In this document: positions 46,582 to 54,789 of the stretch, one piece after another | Layout of the letters: each line of letters begins with the position of its first letter | How positions within the stretch are numbered: position 1 is the first letter of the stretch | Origin: Desulforhopalus sp. | Lineage (GTDB): Bacteria > Desulfobacterota > Desulfobulbia > Desulfobulbales > Desulfocapsaceae | NCBI GenBank assembly: GCA_023231425.1 | Contig: JALNVI010000013.1 | Coordinates: forward strand, 1 to 54,960 | Length of the DNA: 54,960 bases | Direction of reading: 5' to 3' | Program-made: the position numbers and the translations under genes | The notes under the pieces: generated by a model | The model's database searches: none | What the model was told of the DNA's origin: nothing | What the model saw: the letters and a program-made list of their open reading frames with translations, nothing else

Positions 46582-47499
46582 ATGAGAAAAAAAGAAGATG
46601 TTGTCCTTATCGCGGGAACCGCCTCCACCGCCCTTGGTCAGTGTATCGCCGAGCGCCTGTGGATACCTTTCACTGAGATGGAACACAAACAGTTCGCTGA
46701 TGGCGAATTCTGGCACGCGTTCCCTTTCTCCATTGAGGAGAAAGATCTTGTCATTATTGCTGCCACCCACAACGACAACTCCTTCCAGGAGTTGATGGAT
46801 CTCATCTCTGGCGGTCGTTTCTGTAATGCACGCTCTATCAGCGTCATTATTCCCTTTCTTGGCTATTCGACCATGGAGCGGGCCAAACCGGGTACCTTTG
46901 AGATTCCCAAGGGAATTACCCGAACCCGGCAGATCTTCCATGCCCGGCCGGATTATGTTGGTTTTGTCGATCTGCACAACGAGGCTGTACTGCACGCTCA
47001 CAGTGGGTCTGTGAGCACGTATCACATCTGGACTGACGAAACTGCGGCGAAGGCTATTGCCGGTCTCGGACTTGAGAATTATGCTCTCGTCTCACCGGAC
47101 TATGGTTTCTCCAAACGGGTGGCCCGGCTGGCGAGTCTGCTCGGTTGTTCCCATACTGCTGCCGACAAGGATCGCTTCGACACCGACAAAACTATTGTCG
47201 GTCAGGTCTCCAGCGTGGTAAGGGGCAAGACAGCCATTATCTGTGATGACATGATCCGCACCGGCGGCTCCATCATCCAGACTGCTGAACGCTGTCTGCA
47301 GGCGGGGGCGAAAGATGTCTATGCCCACGCCACCCATCTGGTGATGGCGGGGGGGGCGATCGAAAAATTTAACCGCAGTCCCATTATCAAGGTCATTGGT
47401 TCCGATACCTACCCCGGCCGCAGGAGCGGCGGGATCCTTGAGGTGTATTCCATTGCTCCACTGCTGGCAGAGGTGATTGAATCCCATCTGCAGATTTGA
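46582..47499 (+). CDS. Divergent ribose-phosphate pyrophosphokinase-like protein
   Basis: The protein has 305 residues with the PRPP-synthetase layout: an N-terminal half (FADGEFWHAFPF, VIIPFLGYSTMER) and the PRPP-binding loop AIICDDMIRTGGSI (about 222-235). The canonical ATP-loop YARQDR-type motif after the conserved Tyr is replaced by YSTMERAKPGTFEIPKG, and the metal-site region reads VDLHNEAVLHAH. It could be a distinct PRPP synthetase subclass or a regulator-like paralogue. It starts at ATG 46582, 70 bases after leuB. Confidence 0.8.
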   Translation: MRKKEDVVLIAGTASTALGQCIAERLWIPFTEMEHKQFADGEFWHAFPFSIEEKDLVIIAATHNDNSFQELMDLISGGRFCNARSISVIIPFLGYSTMERAKPGTFEIPKGITRTRQIFHARPDYVGFVDLHNEAVLHAHSGSVSTYHIWTDETAAKAIAGLGLENYALVSPDYGFSKRVARLASLLGCSHTAADKDRFDTDKTIVGQVSSVVRGKTAIICDDMIRTGGSIIQTAERCLQAGAKDVYAHATHLVMAGGAIEKFNRSPIIKVIGSDTYPGRRSGGILEVYSIAPLLAEVIESHLQI

Positions 47500-47521
47500 G
47501 AGCTTTTAACAAAAAAAACTG

Positions 47522-48352
47522 TTGAAACACAAAATTATTATGATACAGAAACGACTGCTGGCTGTATTTTTTCTGGCAATGTTCAGTCTTGCTTCTCCCA
47601 CAGTCTCTTTTGCTGCCGCTACAGATATTCCTGATCTGCTCAGCGATGAAGATCAGGGCAGTGAAGGGCACTGGAATGATGCGCCCCCCTGGGATGAAGA
47701 TGCCGATATTAATGTGGCCACGGGTTCTATCGCGGATCCACTTGAGCCGATGAACCGGGCCTTCTATACGTTTAATGACAAGATGTATGTCTGGGTGCTG
47801 AACCCGGTTGCCAGAGGGTATGGGAAGGTTGTTCCCGTCGGGCTGCGCACCGGCATTAACGCCTTCTTTGAGAACCTTTATTCCCCGGTGCGCATGCTCA
47901 ATGCTCTGCTGCAGGGGGATATAGACAAGTCCGGCATTGTTCTGGAGCGTTTTGCCATCAACACGACGGTGGGGGTTCTCGGTCTGGCGGATGTGGCGGA
48001 TCAGGAGTTTGGGCTGAAGAAACAGCGGGCGGATTTCGGGCAGACCCTCGGTATCTGGGGAGTGGGTGATGGATTCTACCTCTACTGGCCGTTGATAGGT
48101 CCCTCTTCGGCGCGGGATACGGTGGGGTTTAGCGTGGATGGGCTTTCCCGGCCCACTTTCTGGCTGATTGAGAACTGGTTGATCAGTGGCGAACTGGTTA
48201 CCGTGGATAATCTCAACTTCCTTTCGCTCAATCCCGATTTCTATGATGAGTTTCGCAAGATGGCGTTTGACCCCTATATTGCGACCCGTCAGGCCTATTT
48301 TGACTACCGCAACGCGCTTATTCGCCAGGGGAAAGCGGGTATCAACGATTAA
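47522..48352 (+). CDS. mlaA: MlaA (VacJ) outer-membrane lipid-asymmetry protein
   Basis: The protein is 276 residues from TTG 47522, or 270 from ATG 47540, which I prefer because it gives a clean signal peptide (MIQKRLLAVFFLAMF... to FAAA). DPLEPMNRAFYTFNDKMY, VPVGLRTGINAFFENLYSP, DFGQTLGIWGVGDGFYLYWPLIGPSSARD and DPYIATRQAYFDYR are MlaA signatures. It removes misplaced phospholipids from the outer membrane with the Mla transporter. No lipobox is present, so it is probably not a lipoprotein. Repeat copy 11 starts at the last base of its stop codon. Confidence 0.92.
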   Translation: MKHKIIMIQKRLLAVFFLAMFSLASPTVSFAAATDIPDLLSDEDQGSEGHWNDAPPWDEDADINVATGSIADPLEPMNRAFYTFNDKMYVWVLNPVARGYGKVVPVGLRTGINAFFENLYSPVRMLNALLQGDIDKSGIVLERFAINTTVGVLGLADVADQEFGLKKQRADFGQTLGIWGVGDGFYLYWPLIGPSSARDTVGFSVDGLSRPTFWLIENWLISGELVTVDNLNFLSLNPDFYDEFRKMAFDPYIATRQAYFDYRNALIRQGKAGIND

Positions 48353-48528
48353 GGGGAACAGCGAATAATCGCTCATTTCCTTCGTTACAGTAAAAGATTT
48401 ATCCTCCGACAAAGCGAGGAACGAGACGTCGAGGTAAGCGTTAGACTCCGATATCAAAGTTATGTCTGTGGTAAATTTTCTCCTTTGCCTCGAATATGAA
48501 CGAAATACGAGCTGTTTCAAGGTACCCT
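48352..48528 (+). repeat. Dispersed element family A, copy 11 (long core)
   Basis: AGGGGAACAGCGAATAATCG to CGAGCTGTTTCAAGGTACCCT with the full long core. It shares base 48352 with the mlaA TAA and lies between mlaA and the terminator at 48571-48608. Confidence 0.9.
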
Positions 48529-48570
48529 GAGGTCCCTCTGGAACAACAAGAAGTGTCACCCCTTTTGCAT

Positions 48571-48608
48571 CGGCGGTGCGGGCAGTCAGCCGCACCGCCG
48601 TTTCTTTT
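48571..48608 (+). terminator. Intrinsic terminator, probably of mlaA
   Basis: Stem CGGCGGTGCGG / CCGCACCGCCG followed by TTTCTTTT. It lies 219 bases after mlaA, beyond repeat copy 11. Confidence 0.85.
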
Positions 48609-48894
48609 CCCGCGACGAGTGGAGCATACAGGTCTCCCTTGCCCATTCTCCCCAGATTTGCACGGTGTCCACGAATCTGCGATGAAATTCGGTTGAGTGC
48701 CCTCCTCTGGTGTGGTCTGTGATGGGGATTGTTTCCGGATACTCCATGGGCAACTGTTTTACCCGTGAGGCAGATTGGCGTTTGCTGCCGAAGTTTCCCG
48801 CGCTCACCGTGCCGCTGTTGAGGATGGAGCCCCACCCGTAAGGGCATTGCCGATATTCTGGTTCACCGCGCCCGCTGATGCTTGATGGATATCC
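48609..48894. other. Intergenic region, probably decayed sequence
   Basis: About 285 bases. The minus strand reads peptides such as GSILNSGTVSAGNFGS and SAGAVNQNIGNALTGG in different frames. This looks like pieces of a broken coding sequence, but no family is certain. No intact gene is supported. Confidence 0.35.
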
Positions 48895-48939
48895 GGGGAC
48901 CTTGAATATGAACGAAATACAAGATTATTCAAGGTCCCC
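48895..48939. repeat. Family A element reduced to its ends (copy 12, 45 bp)
   Basis: GGGGACCTTGAATATGAACG, then AAATACAAGATTATTCAAGGTCCCC. The two ends are joined without the core. The ends are perfect inverted repeats of 13 bases (GGGGACCTTGAAT / ATTCAAGGTCCCC). Confidence 0.85.
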
Positions 48940-49179
48940 ACCTGTGAAAAAGTTGAAACAGGTGTTGAGGGTGCGGTTCAATTCCGCCGGAAAAAAACTT
49001 TGGCAATGGTCGAGAAACGGAGGTATCCAGAGATGAAAAAAACAGCAGAACCTGCCGTGAGGTGGGGTAAACAAGGTAAGGGTGAGAAGACACCCGGTCA
49101 GAAGGATGGAAGGATCCGGGAACGTTTTGCTCCAGTTCTCTGTTGCGGCGGTGCAGGGGGCTGCTCATTGTCACCAGCC

Positions 49180-49449
49180 TCGGCCTCGTGTCCCGCAGCC
49201 AGGGTCCCTGACCATACGGGTTCAGACTGCCTTCATCAATATCAACGATTACCACCGAGCCGGAAGAGTCGATCGCACCACGGAACTGAAATATCAGGTC
49301 AGTGACTTTTACGTCCAACAGCTGGAAAAAATGGGGAGATTCCCCGTTGAGGGCGAATCACAGCAGACAGCAGGGAAGGGCGGCGACCAGCCCGGTGAGA
49401 AGGGGGAAAACGGTTGTGGAGAGGCTGTTGTTCTGTCGGAACATTATGG
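49180..49449 (-). pseudogene. Remnant of a CHASE2-domain sensor protein
   Basis: The minus strand reads a hydrophobic segment (RFPLLTGLVAALPCCLL), an in-frame TGA, then FALNGESPHFFQLLDVKVTD, LIFQFRGAIDSSGSVVIVDI and DEGSLNPYGQGPW. The last part is the start of a CHASE2 sensor domain, in which the pattern DxRFRxRG...IVIVDIDEKSL..GpWPW is typical. The frame then leaves the family. The stop and missing remainder show a broken gene. It lies between repeat copies 12 and 13. Confidence 0.55.
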
Positions 49450-49622
49450 GAACATCGAATAATCGCTCATCTTCTTCATTACAGGCAAAAAATTATCCTC
49501 CGACAAAGCGAGGAACGAGACGTCGAGGTAAGCGTTAGACTCCGATATCAAAGTTATGCCTGCGGTAAATTCTCTCCTGATCCTCGAATATGAGCGAAAT
49601 ACAAGGTCCTTCACGGTCCCCA
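49448..49622 (+). repeat. Dispersed element family A, copy 13 (long core)
   Basis: GGGAACATCGAATAATCGCTC to CAAGGTCCTTCACGGTCCCC, with the long core. It ends 14 bases before the lolD stop codon (minus strand). The right end departs slightly from other copies (GGTCCTTCACGGTCCCC). Confidence 0.88.
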
Positions 49623-49635
49623 TGGGCGGGTGTGG

Positions 49636-50301
49636 TCAGGCCAGCTTCCCTTCTTTTAGCGTGAGGCAGTGGTCCATGCGTTTCGCCAGCTCCCGGTTAT
49701 GGGTGACCATCACCGTGGTGAGTTTCTGCTCACGGCAGAGACGGGCGAGCAGGTCGAAGACCAGCTGGCCCGCACGTTCGTCAAGGTTGCCGGTTGGTTC
49801 ATCGGCCAGCAATACTGCGGGTTCCATAATCAGGGCGCGGGCCAGTGCCGCGCGCTGCTGTTCTCCCCCGGAGAGTTCGGCCACCTTGTGATCAAGGCGC
49901 TCGGAGAGTTCCACCCGGTCGAGCAGTGCCTCAGCCCGCTCACGCAGTTTGCGTTGGTTTCCGCCTATAAGTCCGGGCATCATCACATTTTCAAGGGCGG
50001 TAAAATCTGGCAGCAGATGGTGAAACTGGAAGATAAAGCCAACCTCTTTGTTGCGAAAAGCGGCCAGCCTGTCTGCCGAACGTCTGGTGAGTGGTTCATC
50101 TCGGAAGTAGAGTTCACCGCTGTCCGCTGTATCAAGGGTCCCGAGAATCTGCAACAGGGTGGTTTTACCGGAACCTGAAGCGCCGATGATGGCGGTCATC
50201 TCCCCCGCCTCTACGCTCAAACTCACCTCCCTCAGGACCTCGATGCGGCGCTCTTTTTCGCCATATCCCCGGCAGATTTTTTCCGCACGTAAAAGTGTCA
50301 T
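49636..50301 (-). CDS. lolD: Lipoprotein-release ABC transporter ATPase LolD
   Basis: The protein has 221 residues from ATG 50301, overlapping the upstream gene by ATGA. Walker A IIGASGSGKTTLLQ, FIFQFHHLLPDFTALENV (LolD/MacB-type Q-loop), signature ELSGGEQQRAALARAL and Walker B LLADEPTGNLDE are clear. With its partner it extracts lipoproteins from the inner membrane for transfer to the outer membrane. A longer frame to 50340 would start inside the neighbouring gene. Confidence 0.93.
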   Translation of the reverse strand: MTLLRAEKICRGYGEKERRIEVLREVSLSVEAGEMTAIIGASGSGKTTLLQILGTLDTADSGELYFRDEPLTRRSADRLAAFRNKEVGFIFQFHHLLPDFTALENVMMPGLIGGNQRKLRERAEALLDRVELSERLDHKVAELSGGEQQRAALARALIMEPAVLLADEPTGNLDERAGQLVFDLLARLCREQKLTTVMVTHNRELAKRMDHCLTLKEGKLA

Positions 50302-51524
50302 GAGAGGACCTCTGCCGGCTGTATTTGCGCTGCCTTCCACGAGGGGTAGAGTGTAGCGAGCAGAGTAATGAGAATAGAGGCACAGGCGATAATGGTGACA
50401 TCCATTGGTAACACCTTGATGGGCAGGGTGGTCATGGGATAAACGTTGGAGGGCAGCTCAATGAAGTGGTATTTCGACAGCAGTTTGCAGATGCCGAGAC
50501 CGCCAAGCACCCCGAGCACCGTACCGGTCAGCCCGATGACCAGTCCCTGAAAGAAAAAAATCTTCATAATGGAGTGCGAGGTCGCCCCCATTGATTTGAG
50601 GATGGCGATGTCGCGGCTCTTTTCCATCACCACCATCACGAGGGCGCTGACGATATTCAGCGCGGCGACGAGGATGATCAATGCCACGGCGATGAACATG
50701 CCGATTTTCTCCAGCTTGAAGGCGGCGAAGAGGTTGTAGTTCATCTTCATCCAGTCTTTGGCGGCCCAGCCCGGGCCAAGTTTATTGACAATATCTTCGG
50801 CAATACTGCCAGCGTTGTCGAGATCCCGGTGCGCAACCTTTACCTCGATACCGTGGGCGACGTCCCCGAGGCCAAGGAAATTCTGAACCTGGCCCATCGC
50901 CATGTAGGCGATGGTGGAGTCATATTCATACATGCCACTTTCAAAGATCCCCGAGACCTGACAGGTCTTGATGCGGGGAATAACACCCATCGGTGTCAGC
51001 GGGCCGGAGGGGGAGACCAGCCGCAGCTTCGAGCCGACCTTTACCCGCAGTTCAGCGGCCAGTGCTTTGCCAAGAATGATGTTGGGCACCGCCACATCAG
51101 TCGGCTGGTTGAGATCGGCGATGCTGCCTTCTTTCATCTGCGCTGGCAGGCCGATTACCTCCACGGCGGTCTGCGGATCAAGTCCACGCAACACCACACC
51201 GCTGCCGCTCGAGGAGGAGCTGAGGAGGGTCTGTGTGTAGAGGTAGGGGGTGGCACCGATCACCCTGTTGGTGGAGAGAACCTGTTCCCGCACCGTTTCA
51301 TAATTGTCAAAAGGGCCGCGGTAACTCTGCACGATGATATGCGAATTGAGGCCGAGAATCTGGTCCCGCAGTCCCTCGGTGAAACCGGCATAGACTGCGA
51401 GAACGATGATGAGAGCGATCACTCCCACGGTAATCCCCGCCACCGAGATGAGGGAAATCAGGGAGATGAAGCCATTTTTATGCTTGGCGCGCAGATAGCG
51501 GCGGCTGATAAACCATTCATACAT
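50298..51524 (-). CDS. lolC: Lipoprotein-release permease LolC/LolE
   Basis: The protein has 408 residues. The N-terminus FISRRYLRAKHKNGFISLISLISVAGITVGV, followed by TM1, is the hallmark of the LolC/E family. A periplasmic MacB-like domain (about 45-270) and three C-terminal helices (FtsX domain, including DIAILKSMGATSHSIMKIFFFQG) follow. One permease gene is present, so it probably acts as a homodimer with LolD, as in bacteria with a single LolF-like component. Confidence 0.92.
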   Translation of the reverse strand: MYEWFISRRYLRAKHKNGFISLISLISVAGITVGVIALIIVLAVYAGFTEGLRDQILGLNSHIIVQSYRGPFDNYETVREQVLSTNRVIGATPYLYTQTLLSSSSSGSGVVLRGLDPQTAVEVIGLPAQMKEGSIADLNQPTDVAVPNIILGKALAAELRVKVGSKLRLVSPSGPLTPMGVIPRIKTCQVSGIFESGMYEYDSTIAYMAMGQVQNFLGLGDVAHGIEVKVAHRDLDNAGSIAEDIVNKLGPGWAAKDWMKMNYNLFAAFKLEKIGMFIAVALIILVAALNIVSALVMVVMEKSRDIAILKSMGATSHSIMKIFFFQGLVIGLTGTVLGVLGGLGICKLLSKYHFIELPSNVYPMTTLPIKVLPMDVTIIACASILITLLATLYPSWKAAQIQPAEVLS

Positions 51525-51624
51525 AGCAGTTTGAGTGGGAAAGCTGGGGGAATGCCCGTGGGGGCATGGTGCTGCGAAGAGAGGGCGTGTCGGGTTGCTG
51601 CAATCCCGTCTCCGCAGTGCGGGA

Positions 51625-53127
51625 TCATTCCTGAATTTTGCTTTCCCTGCTCTCCGGCTTCAGATGTGGAAAGAGAATGACGTCGCGGATGGAGGGGGCG
51701 TCGGTGAGCAGCATGACCAGACGGTCAATACCTATTCCCTCTCCCGCAGCCGACGGCATGCCGTATTCAAGGGCGCGAATGTAATCGTGGTCGAGTTCAG
51801 GATGAATCTCTTCGTCGTCCCCGCGGTTGTCGATCTGGGCCTGGAAGCGTTGCTCCTGATCTGCCGGATCGTTTAACTCGGAGAAGGCGTTGGCAATCTC
51901 ACGCCCGGTAATAAAGAGCTCAAAGCGGTCGGTGATGTCAGGATTCTTCTCATTGCGGCGGGCCAGAGGGGAGACCTCCGCCGGATAGGAGGTGATGAAG
52001 GTCGGTTCGATCAGCTTTTCTTCCACGAGGAGTTCAAACAGTTCGGTGCGTGCCTTGCCGGCACCGGCATTTTCGGCCAGCTGAACGCCATGTTCAATTG
52101 CCAGAGCCCTCACCTTCTCATCGTCCTCAATGACAGCACGATCCAGTTTGGCGATCTCCACCAGCGAGTCGAGCATGGTCATCCGCCGCCAGGGCGGAGT
52201 GAGGTTAACCGGTGTCCCCTGATATTCAATCTGCATGGTGCCATTGACCTCGTTGCAGACCTCGGAGAGCATCTTCTCGGTCAATGCGCTCATATCTTCA
52301 TAGGTGGCATAGGCCTGGTAAAATTCCAGCATGGTAAACTCGGGGTTGTGGCGGGTGGAGAGTCCCTCGTTGCGAAAGTTACGGTTGATCTCAAATACCC
52401 GTTCAAAGCCGCCGACCAGCAGACGTTTGAGGTAGAGTTCCGGCGCGACACGCAGATAGAGAGGCATGTCCAGTGCGTTGTGATATGTCTTGAAGGGTTT
52501 GGCTGTGGCACCGCCGGGAACGGCGTGCATCATCGGCGTCTCCACCTCCATGAAGCCTTCCCGCGTGAGATAATCGCGAACGAAACGAATAATCTGAATT
52601 CGCTTGCGGAAGGTCTCCCGGCTTTTTTCGGTGACGATGAGATCCACATAGCGCTGGCGGTAGCGGGTCTCCACATCGGAGAGGCCGTGCCATTTGTCGG
52701 GCAGGGGGCGCAGCGACTTGGAGATCATGACAATCTTATTCGCCTGCAGGGACAGCTGCCCTACTCTGGTGCTGAAGAGAATGCCCTCCACGCCGACAAT
52801 ATCGCCGAGGTCCCACTTTTTGAAGGTCTCGTAGACTTCTTCGCCGATGATATCCCGCTTGATGTAGCACTGAAACTGACCTGTGCGGTCGGCGACGGTG
52901 ATAAAGGCAGCCTTGCCGAACTTGCGCATTGCCATGACGCGTCCGGCAATGGAGTAGATTATACCGTTCTCGTCTTTCTGCTCCGGTTCAAGATGTTCAC
53001 CTCTGGGGGGAAGATCGCTGATCTTGTTTGCGGGCGTAAAGCCGTTGGAATAGAGTTTCACGCCGAGACTGGCGAGCGCTTCTGCCTTTTCCCGCCGTTG
53101 GGCGAGAGCTTGATTTTCTTCACTCAT
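51625..53127 (-). CDS. lysS: Class II lysyl-tRNA synthetase
   Basis: The protein has 500 residues and charges tRNA-Lys. An OB-fold anticodon domain (IAGRVMAMRKFGKAAFITVAD) precedes the catalytic core. Motif 1 is in the FMEVETPMM segment, motif 2 is FRNEGLSTRHNPEFTMLE, motif 3 is GEGIGIDRLVMLLTD. The start MSEENQALAQRREKAEAL is normal. The length matches bacterial LysS. Confidence 0.97.
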   Translation of the reverse strand: MSEENQALAQRREKAEALASLGVKLYSNGFTPANKISDLPPRGEHLEPEQKDENGIIYSIAGRVMAMRKFGKAAFITVADRTGQFQCYIKRDIIGEEVYETFKKWDLGDIVGVEGILFSTRVGQLSLQANKIVMISKSLRPLPDKWHGLSDVETRYRQRYVDLIVTEKSRETFRKRIQIIRFVRDYLTREGFMEVETPMMHAVPGGATAKPFKTYHNALDMPLYLRVAPELYLKRLLVGGFERVFEINRNFRNEGLSTRHNPEFTMLEFYQAYATYEDMSALTEKMLSEVCNEVNGTMQIEYQGTPVNLTPPWRRMTMLDSLVEIAKLDRAVIEDDEKVRALAIEHGVQLAENAGAGKARTELFELLVEEKLIEPTFITSYPAEVSPLARRNEKNPDITDRFELFITGREIANAFSELNDPADQEQRFQAQIDNRGDDEEIHPELDHDYIRALEYGMPSAAGEGIGIDRLVMLLTDAPSIRDVILFPHLKPESRESKIQE

Positions 53128-53288
53128 GGGAAAGATATAAGGAATATTTCACAGGGGGCAGTGGACGCTCCCCAAAAAAGCGGCGGTGATCCGTCGCGCG
53201 GATGGTATGACCAGCCCCACAGGAATACTAGAAAACGGGGGAAAAGTCAACGGAAGCGGGATTTCACCGCATGCTTTCAAGAGCCCGG

Positions 53289-53855
53289 TCAGCCCAGGCG
53301 GCCGGTGTGTAGAAACCAGCGCATCAGGGCGACCTGGGTGAAGGCGTGGCGCAGAGTTCCATCTTTGATCATTGCGAAAACCTCATCCAGCCCGGCAAGC
53401 CGTGTCTCAATGTCCTCCATGGGGTCCATCTTTGTCTCGGCCAGCTTCTCGGCGTCTTTAACCAGGATTGTGAACAGATCGTTGTCCTGAATGGCAGAAT
53501 TAGGGGAGGTGCGGCCAATAACCTCCGCATTTTTACCCACGAATCCGGTCTCCTCCTGCAGTTCACGGAGTGCCGCGGGCAGCGGATCTTCGCCGTCCTC
53601 CACAATTCCGCCAGGCAGTTCCCACTCCATGGCTTCAGTGCCAAAACGGAACTGACGCACCAGTACGATTTCCTGCCGGGGGGTAAAGGCGAGTATATTA
53701 ACCCACGGGGAAAGTTCAGAACGATAGTATGACTGAGTAATTCCTGTGCGCGGGCAGATTACTTTTGCAGTTGCTATTCGGAAAAAGGGAGATTCAAAGA
53801 CCCGCGTTGTCTCTCCGATCTTCCAGCCGAATTTCTCTCGATATTTTTCGCTCAT
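53289..53855 (-). CDS. Nudix hydrolase, ADP-ribose pyrophosphatase type
   Basis: The protein has 188 residues. The Nudix box GGIVEDGEDPLPAALRELQEETGF (GX5EX7REUXEEXGU) begins near residue 95. The layout with an N-terminal beta region and LVRQFRFG is that of ADP-ribose pyrophosphatases. The exact nucleotide substrate cannot be told. The upstream region, with repeat copy 14, separates it from the divergent HAD gene. Confidence 0.88.
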   Translation of the reverse strand: MSEKYREKFGWKIGETTRVFESPFFRIATAKVICPRTGITQSYYRSELSPWVNILAFTPRQEIVLVRQFRFGTEAMEWELPGGIVEDGEDPLPAALRELQEETGFVGKNAEVIGRTSPNSAIQDNDLFTILVKDAEKLAETKMDPMEDIETRLAGLDEVFAMIKDGTLRHAFTQVALMRWFLHTGRLG

Positions 53856-53943
53856 GTCTGTTCACTTCCTGTGGAGTGTCGTAGAATTAATAAAAATAAT
53901 ATTTGTAACGGGTACTCCCCCGCAAAGTTACATTATACCTTAT

Positions 53944-54109
53944 GGGTTCCTTGAATAATCTTGTATTTCGTTCATATTCGAGGCACAGGAAGAAATTTAC
54001 CGCAGGTATATGATTGATATCTCGACGTCTCGTTCCTCGCTTTGTCGGAGGATAAATTTTTTACTGTAACGAAGAAGATGGGCGAAAGACTGATTATTCA
54101 AGGTACCCT
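53944..54109 (-). repeat. Dispersed element family A, copy 14 (long core)
   Basis: GGGTTCCTTGAATAATCTTG to GATTATTCAAGGTACCCT. This copy shows the longest matching ends (CCTTGAATAATC / GATTATTCAAGG). It lies between divergent genes, 22 bases ahead of the HAD start. The upstream extension of the HAD frame (to 54042) is repeat sequence. Confidence 0.9.
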
Positions 54110-54131
54110 TATACCAAAAGGAAACTATTCT

Positions 54132-54779
54132 ATGTCTAATCGTAAAAAATTACAGGCAATATTTTTTGATTTTGATGGCGTGATTGTTGATTCAACTTCA
54201 GTGAAAACCGCCGCCTTTCGTTCTCTCTTTACTGCGTATCCCGAGATTCTCGACCGGGTGGTCGAACACCATCTGCGCTATGGCGGTATCAGTCGTGTGG
54301 AGAAAATCCGCTGGGCTCACGCCGAACTGCTGGGCAGGCCCCTCAGTGAAGAGGCTCTGGCGGTGGAGGCGAAACGCTACTCCGAAATGGTGCTTGATGC
54401 GGTGGTGGCAGTGCCGTATGTTCCCGGAGCACTCGAATTCCTGCAGAGATCTCGACGTGAATATCCTGAAATCCTGCTCTTCGTTGTTTCCGGGACTCCC
54501 CAGCCTGAACTGCGCGAGGTTACCCGCCGCCGCAATCTCGACCACTATTTTGTTGAAGTTCTCGGTTCTCCCACCCATAAACCCGAGATTGTGCGGCAAC
54601 AACTCAAAAAACACAACCTGCAGAAGGAAAACTGCGTCTTTATCGGTGATGCCCTTACAGACTATGAAACTGCCCGCGATACAGGTCTTGGCTTTGTTGG
54701 TATTCAGCAGGTGAACAGGTTTCCGGAAGGCACCGTTATCCTGCCAGACTGCACCGGGCTGGCAGGGGTGCTGCTGTGA
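54132..54779 (+). CDS. HAD-superfamily phosphatase/phosphoglucomutase-like
   Basis: The protein has 215 residues. The nucleophile motif FFDFDGVIVDS, motif II VVSGTPQPEL (Ser), the Lys in HKPEIV and FIGDALTDYETARDTG (motif IV) place it in the beta-phosphoglucomutase-like subfamily with a helical cap. The substrate is unknown. The true start is ATG 54132. The upstream part of the frame is encoded by repeat copy 14. Confidence 0.85.
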   Translation: MSNRKKLQAIFFDFDGVIVDSTSVKTAAFRSLFTAYPEILDRVVEHHLRYGGISRVEKIRWAHAELLGRPLSEEALAVEAKRYSEMVLDAVVAVPYVPGALEFLQRSRREYPEILLFVVSGTPQPELREVTRRRNLDHYFVEVLGSPTHKPEIVRQQLKKHNLQKENCVFIGDALTDYETARDTGLGFVGIQQVNRFPEGTVILPDCTGLAGVLL

Positions 54780-54789
54780 GGGGAAGACG

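Noticed and set aside
47393..48847. 484-residue minus-strand frame opposite mlaA
   Set aside because: It is the shadow of mlaA plus repeat copy 11 and flanking DNA; the composition is not protein-like.
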